A stretch of DNA of 64,000 bases from NCBI GenBank assembly GCA_964420405.1, contig CAYQTL010000001.1:124001-188000 (forward strand), given 5' to 3'. The notes under the pieces are model-generated. The model saw only the letters and a list, made by a program, of their open reading frames with translations. It searched no databases and was not told the DNA's origin. A program made the position numbers and the translations under genes. The DNA comes from CAYQTL01 sp964420405. GTDB taxonomy: Bacteria; Acidobacteriota; Thermoanaerobaculia; Thermoanaerobaculales; Sulfomarinibacteraceae. This document shows, one piece after another, positions 60,647-64,000 of this stretch (within the stretch, counting starts at the first letter, position 1; each line of letters starts with the position of its first letter).

Positions 60647-60763
60647 ATGCCGCCACACCTCTCCCTCGGCGCCCACCTGCTGCTGTGGGTCTTCCCGCTG
60701 GCCGTGGTGGTGCTCGTCGTGACGACGGCCGTCCTGGAGCGGCGCCGGGAGCGGGACCGGTGA
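60647..60763 (+). CDS. 38-residue membrane protein preceding the symporter
   Basis: MPPHLSLGAHLLLWVFPLAVVVLVVTTAVLERRRERDR, shown by its ends: a single hydrophobic helix (about 10-29) with a basic tail, starting at 60647. Its stop overlaps the GTG of the symporter (GTGA), so the pair is coupled. It resembles the tiny companion subunits found before some sodium:solute symporters. The longer in-frame start at 60527 is less likely. Confidence 0.65.
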   Translation: MPPHLSLGAHLLLWVFPLAVVVLVVTTAVLERRRERDR

Positions 60764-62415
60764 CCCCGCTCGCGCCCGCGGCCGTCACCGCCGTGGCCGT
60801 GGTCATGGCGCTGTACCTGGCGGCCCTGCTGGCGATCGGCTGGCTGGCCGGGCGGCGCACCCGGGGTGGCGAGGACTTCCACCTCGCCGGGCGCTCCCTC
60901 GGCGCGTGGACGGCCGGGGTCTCGTCGACCGCGAGCTCCGAGTCGGGGTGGGTGACCCTCGGCGCGGTCGGCATGACGTTCACACACGGCGTCTCCGGGC
61001 TGTGGTTCGCGCCCGCCTGCCTGCTCGGCTATCTGGCCAACGTCTACCTGGTGGCGCCCCGCCTGCGACGGCTGGCGGCGCGACAGGGATCGCTGACGCT
61101 GACCGACGTGCTGGCCGACCGCTTCGGCGACCCCGGACACGTCCTGCGCTGGACCGCCACGACCATCATCCTGACGGCGATGACGTTCTACACGGCCGCC
61201 CAGATGACCGCCGCCGGGAAGGCGTTCTCGATGTCCCTGGGGCTCGGCGCCGAGGGCGCCGGCTACCGCGCCGGGGTCGTCCTCGGCGCCGCGGTGATCA
61301 TCGTCGTGACCGTCCTGGGCGGATTCCGCGCGGTGGCGTGGACCGACCTCTTCCAGGGTCTGCTGGTGGCGGCGGCCCTGGTCGGCCTGCCGTTGCTGGC
61401 CGTCGTGCGGCTCGGCGGTTTCGGCGGCCTGGTCGCGGGTCTCGGCTCGCTCGACCCGCAGCTGCTGACGGCGACCGGCGGGCGCACCGGGCCGGTCCTG
61501 GTCGGGTTCGTGGTCGGCCAGCTCGGGATCGGTCTCGGCTACCCCGGCATGCCCCACGTCGTGACCCGTTACATGGCGGCCCGCGGCGACCGGGAGGTGC
61601 GACGGCTGCGGGTGATCGCGGTCCTGTGGGGGGTCGCGGTGTTCTACGGCGCCGGTCTCGTCGGGCTGGCGGGCCGGGTCCTGCTGCCGGGTCTCGAGGA
61701 CGGCGAGCGGGCGCTGATGGGCCTCGCGCTCGAGCTGACGCCGCCGCCGGTCGCGGGTCTGCTGCTGGCGGCGGTGATCGCCGCGATCCTGTCGACGGTT
61801 TCGTCGCAGCTGCTGGTGGCGGCGTCGGCGGTCTCCCACGATCTCGTCGGGCGCGCCTTCGGCGGCGCGCCGGACGGAGCCCGCAGCCTGCGGCTCGGAC
61901 GGTGGACGGTGGCTGCCGTCGGCGTGCTCGCCGTGCTGGTGGCGCTGCGGGGCGAGCAGCTGGTGTTCTGGTTCGTGCTGTTCGCGTGGTCGGCCCTCGG
62001 CGCCGCCTTCGCGCCGCTGGTGCTGCTGGGCCTGGTTCCCGGGGCCGTCAACCGCTACGGCGCCCTCGCCGGGATGCTGACCGGCGCCGGTGTGACCGTG
62101 GTGTGGAAGCTCGGCGTCCAGGCGGCGCAGGTCCCGCCGGCGTTCGACCCGGCGCGGTTCGACCGGCTCTGGATCGTGGTGCTGCTGGTCGGCGCCGGGC
62201 TGCTGCTGCTCGGACGGACCCTCGGCACCTTCGAGGTGGGCCACTCGGGGGCGGTCCTGGCCGCCACGGTCGCGACCCTCGGCGCGTGGCGCGCGATCGG
62301 GCGCTGGGATCTGGCGGGGGTGTACGAGCTGGTGCCGGCGTTCCTGCTCGCCGCCGCGGTCGGGTGGCTCGTCAGCCGGGCGCTGTGGGTGGCGGAGGAG
62401 TCATCCCGAAGCTGA
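60760..62415 (+). CDS. Sodium/solute symporter (SSS family, PutP-like)
   Basis: A 551-residue membrane protein with about 13-14 helices. Family signatures: RRTRGGEDFHLAGRSLGAW near the start, SSTASSESGWVTLGAVG (sodium site), GYPGMPHVVTRYMAAR, and AILSTVSSQLLVAASAVSHDL. It imports an organic solute such as proline or an organic acid with sodium; the substrate cannot be named. GTG start at 60760. Its 3' end overlaps the convergent aminotransferase gene by 44 bp. Confidence 0.92.
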   Translation: MTPLAPAAVTAVAVVMALYLAALLAIGWLAGRRTRGGEDFHLAGRSLGAWTAGVSSTASSESGWVTLGAVGMTFTHGVSGLWFAPACLLGYLANVYLVAPRLRRLAARQGSLTLTDVLADRFGDPGHVLRWTATTIILTAMTFYTAAQMTAAGKAFSMSLGLGAEGAGYRAGVVLGAAVIIVVTVLGGFRAVAWTDLFQGLLVAAALVGLPLLAVVRLGGFGGLVAGLGSLDPQLLTATGGRTGPVLVGFVVGQLGIGLGYPGMPHVVTRYMAARGDREVRRLRVIAVLWGVAVFYGAGLVGLAGRVLLPGLEDGERALMGLALELTPPPVAGLLLAAVIAAILSTVSSQLLVAASAVSHDLVGRAFGGAPDGARSLRLGRWTVAAVGVLAVLVALRGEQLVFWFVLFAWSALGAAFAPLVLLGLVPGAVNRYGALAGMLTGAGVTVVWKLGVQAAQVPPAFDPARFDRLWIVVLLVGAGLLLLGRTLGTFEVGHSGAVLAATVATLGAWRAIGRWDLAGVYELVPAFLLAAAVGWLVSRALWVAEESSRS

Positions 62416-63823
62416 GGCGCACGTAGCGGCTGGCCTCGTCGACGAACTCGCGGTAGGACTGGTCGTCGGCGTTGACCAGCAGGCCGTGCCGGAGCAGGTT
62501 CGGGTTGCGGCAGAAGCCGTCGAGGGGCACGCCCGCGATGCCGGTCTCCAGGTAGAACGCCACCGTCGGCGGCACCTGCTCGGCCCGGGCCACCTCCAGG
62601 CATCGATCCGACAGGCGCAGGACGGCGTACATCGAGCCCGGCCACTCGTATCCGACCGGGTCCGGCAGCAGGGGCTGGCGCCGGTCGAGCAGGTCGCCCC
62701 AGCGGGAGAACGCGTCGGCGAGCAGCATCCGGCGCCGATCCTGGAGGTGGCGTCCGATCCGCATCTGCAGCCGGATCCGGTTGTCGGCCAGCTCGTCGTC
62801 GCCCGTCAGGTACGGAGCGAGCAGCGACAGCACCACCGCCTGCATGGCGTTGGACGGTCCGGCCATGATGTTCTGGGCGTAGCGGATGACGCCGCCGCGC
62901 AGCCGCGGCGAGCGCGTCAGGATCGCCCCCGACCGCAGACCCGTCACGCCGTGGGTCTTGGACAGCGAGTCGATGAACAGGATCGAGTCCCCGTAGCGGG
63001 GGTCCTCGTCGAACCACGCCAGCAGCCGCCGGTGGTCGGGATGCAGCCGCACGTAGACCGAGTCCAGGATGATGCCGGCGTGGGGCCAGCGGTCGAGCAC
63101 CGCGTCGACGTACGCACGCAGGTTCTCGGGCTCGAGGGTCCGGCCGGTCGGGTTGTTGATCGGCATCATGTAGACGCCGTCCACGTCGACGTCGTCCGGG
63201 ACCCGTGCGAGGTCGGCGACCGACGGGTCGGTGTCCGGCCGCGACGGCGGCAGCAGCAGGGTCTGCATGCCCTGCAGCGCGAGCTGGTCCATCGGGCAGG
63301 AGAAGGTGGGGATGGGGGCGAGCACGGTCGCAGGGGTCGCCGTCCCGACGCGGTCCCGACGGGCCTCGGCGACGCCCAGCAGCGACGCCTGCAGCGCCTG
63401 GTTGCCGCCGTGGAAGACGACCACCTCGGCCGGCTCGGCGGGTCGGTTGGAGAACTCGAGGCCGAGCTGGCGGGACCACATCGCGCTCCAGGCGCGGATC
63501 ACCGCCGGGTAGCCGATCGAGTCGAGGTTGTAGCCCATGGGGTGGGCCGACAGCTGGCGCAGCCAGCTCGACATGTGGTCGAAGGCGTCCCGCAGCAGGC
63601 CCTGCCAGTCCTGCCGCAGGGTGGGGTCGCCGGGGTAGGCGGGCGGCACCGTCCGCCAGTCGAGGTCGCCGATCGCCGACGCCAGGTCGTCGTGGCCGCG
63701 TGCCCGCATGGCGCTGACGGTGCGGCTCATGAGCCTGATGGGCGCGCTCGCGAAGACCTCACGGTACGACTCGTAGAGCTCCTTGCGGGTCCGCTTCTCG
63801 CTGGTGTCGCGGTGCTCGCTCAT
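62372..63823 (-). CDS. Fold-type I PLP-dependent aminotransferase
   Basis: A 483-residue aminotransferase. The PLP lysine is in IDSLSKTHGVTGLRSG; the PLP-phosphate/ring contacts are near VVFHGGNQAL and INNPTGRTLEPENL, and GIILDSVYVRL holds the Asp that binds the pyridine nitrogen. An N-terminal extension of about 100 residues (HRDTSEKRTRKELYESY) precedes the catalytic domain. Substrate not predictable. ATG at 63823 behind GGAGGGGCC-like sequence. Confidence 0.88.
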   Translation of the reverse strand: MSEHRDTSEKRTRKELYESYREVFASAPIRLMSRTVSAMRARGHDDLASAIGDLDWRTVPPAYPGDPTLRQDWQGLLRDAFDHMSSWLRQLSAHPMGYNLDSIGYPAVIRAWSAMWSRQLGLEFSNRPAEPAEVVVFHGGNQALQASLLGVAEARRDRVGTATPATVLAPIPTFSCPMDQLALQGMQTLLLPPSRPDTDPSVADLARVPDDVDVDGVYMMPINNPTGRTLEPENLRAYVDAVLDRWPHAGIILDSVYVRLHPDHRRLLAWFDEDPRYGDSILFIDSLSKTHGVTGLRSGAILTRSPRLRGGVIRYAQNIMAGPSNAMQAVVLSLLAPYLTGDDELADNRIRLQMRIGRHLQDRRRMLLADAFSRWGDLLDRRQPLLPDPVGYEWPGSMYAVLRLSDRCLEVARAEQVPPTVAFYLETGIAGVPLDGFCRNPNLLRHGLLVNADDQSYREFVDEASRYVRLSFGMTPPPPTAPG

Positions 63824-63926
63824 GGTGGCCCCTCCCCTGCCCGTGGCACGCCGCTCGCGCGGACGGCGACGGATGGAATCGTAGCCCGCGCCGGAGCGGG
63901 GGACAAGGCGAGCGTGTCCGCCGCGC

Positions 63927-63955
63927 TTGACACCTTCCGGCCACCCTCGGAGAAT
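63927..63955 (+). promoter_or_regulatory. Putative sigma70 promoter of the TetR-type gene
   Basis: TTGACA at -35 (63927-63932), 17-bp spacer, GAGAAT at -10 (63950-63955). The -10 overlaps the palindrome at 63952-63971, so a repressor bound there would block RNA polymerase. Confidence 0.6.
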
Positions 63956-63971
63956 GAATGAGCATTCATTC
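63952..63971. promoter_or_regulatory. Perfect palindromic operator, TetR type
   Basis: GAATGAATG-AG-CATTCATTC: 9-base perfect arms with a 2-base centre. This AATGAATG/CATTCATT pattern is typical of TetR-family operators. It lies between the promoter and the ATG at 63990, arguing for autorepression by the gene that starts at the window edge. Confidence 0.75.
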
Positions 63972-63989
63972 ATTGTCGTGGGAGGCCCC

Positions 63990-64000
63990 ATGCCGGAACG
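63990..64000 (+). CDS. Probable TetR-family regulator, first codons only
   Basis: Only ATG CCG GAA CG is inside the window (MPER...). The start has GGGAGG at good spacing. Family assignment is inferred from the upstream TetR-like operator, not from protein sequence. Confidence 0.45.

Noticed and set aside
60469..62244. 591-codon minus-strand ORF opposite the symporter
   Set aside because: Antisense shadow, His/Gln/Arg-rich low-complexity product.

Overview
The window is a chromosomal piece of a very GC-rich bacterium. It carries a dissimilatory sulfite reductase (dsr) locus followed by housekeeping genes. Finding dsrA, dsrB, dsrD, dsrC, dsrN, dsrL and the start of dsrM together, next to a periplasmic [NiFe] hydrogenase and DsrMK/Tmc-like membrane modules, points to an anaerobic sulfur-cycling organism that reduces sulfate or sulfite, disproportionates sulfur, or can switch. 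The GC content, the co-occurrence of dsrL with dsrD, and the Ig-like secreted proteins would fit the dsr-bearing Acidobacteriota (Thermoanaerobaculia-type). That placement is inference and was not tested by phylogeny.

Left part (1-34.6 kb): sulfur and hydrogen energy metabolism, almost all on the minus strand. From right to left there are five blocks. (1) An operon at 34030-25013 encodes a GltD-like FAD/HdrD-like CCG fusion, a NuoG-like iron-sulfur protein, NuoE, NuoF, a response regulator and a histidine kinase. (2) An exported double rhodanese and a TVP38-type membrane protein (24856-22978). (3) A cytochrome b/CCG-protein pair of the DsrMK/TmcCB type (22662-20120). (4) An operon at 18310-9123 encodes a second such pair, a membrane-anchored six-heme cytochrome, the small and large subunits of a group 1 [NiFe] hydrogenase, and a response regulator-kinase-response regulator trio. 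(5) The dsr operon (8476-842: dsrA, dsrB, dsrD, ferritin-like, dsrL, dsrN, HEAT, TPR, dsrC) is followed by a separately promoted RsbRD-like gene and dsrM. The only plus-strand gene here is a PAS/sigma54 activator at 18514-19854.

These blocks appear to form one regulon. Six sites matching the sigma54 -24/-12 promoter (GG-N10-GC in a TGGCAC-N5-TTGCW context) precede the transcription units. Five of those units also carry a 16-bp palindrome GTTAC-N6-GTAAC, or a one- or two-base variant of it. In three cases the palindrome is centred 104-116 bp upstream of the -24 element, as expected for an enhancer bound by a Fis-type bacterial enhancer-binding protein.

Right part (34.6-64 kb): a DsbA-like exported protein, recA, an LTA-synthase-like phosphotransferase with N-terminal Ig-like domains, an OmpH/Skp-like chaperone, an OmpR-type regulator, a degenerate sigma54-activator paralogue, an NtrC-type regulator, ligA, pcnB, an Ig-repeat secreted protein, a deacetylase-fold protein without its catalytic residues, a flippase-like protein, nrdR, lon, a UDP-glucuronate decarboxylase-like epimerase, a pyrimidine nucleoside phosphorylase, a TPR membrane protein, rmuC, an exported surE, a sodium/solute symporter with a tiny companion protein, an aminotransferase, and the start of a probable TetR regulator behind a perfect palindrome. 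Intergenic gaps from 41 to 60.5 kb hold short (GATCCC)n-like repeats. I saw no tRNA, rRNA, CRISPR array, transposase or integrase.

The main new candidate is the block at 26881-34030. It looks like a soluble NADH-oxidising complex whose terminal subunit has a DsrK/HdrD-type disulfide-reducing site. Because it shares promoter type and operator with dsr, a role in NADH-linked reduction of the DsrC trisulfide, possibly flavin-bifurcating, is a plausible and testable hypothesis.
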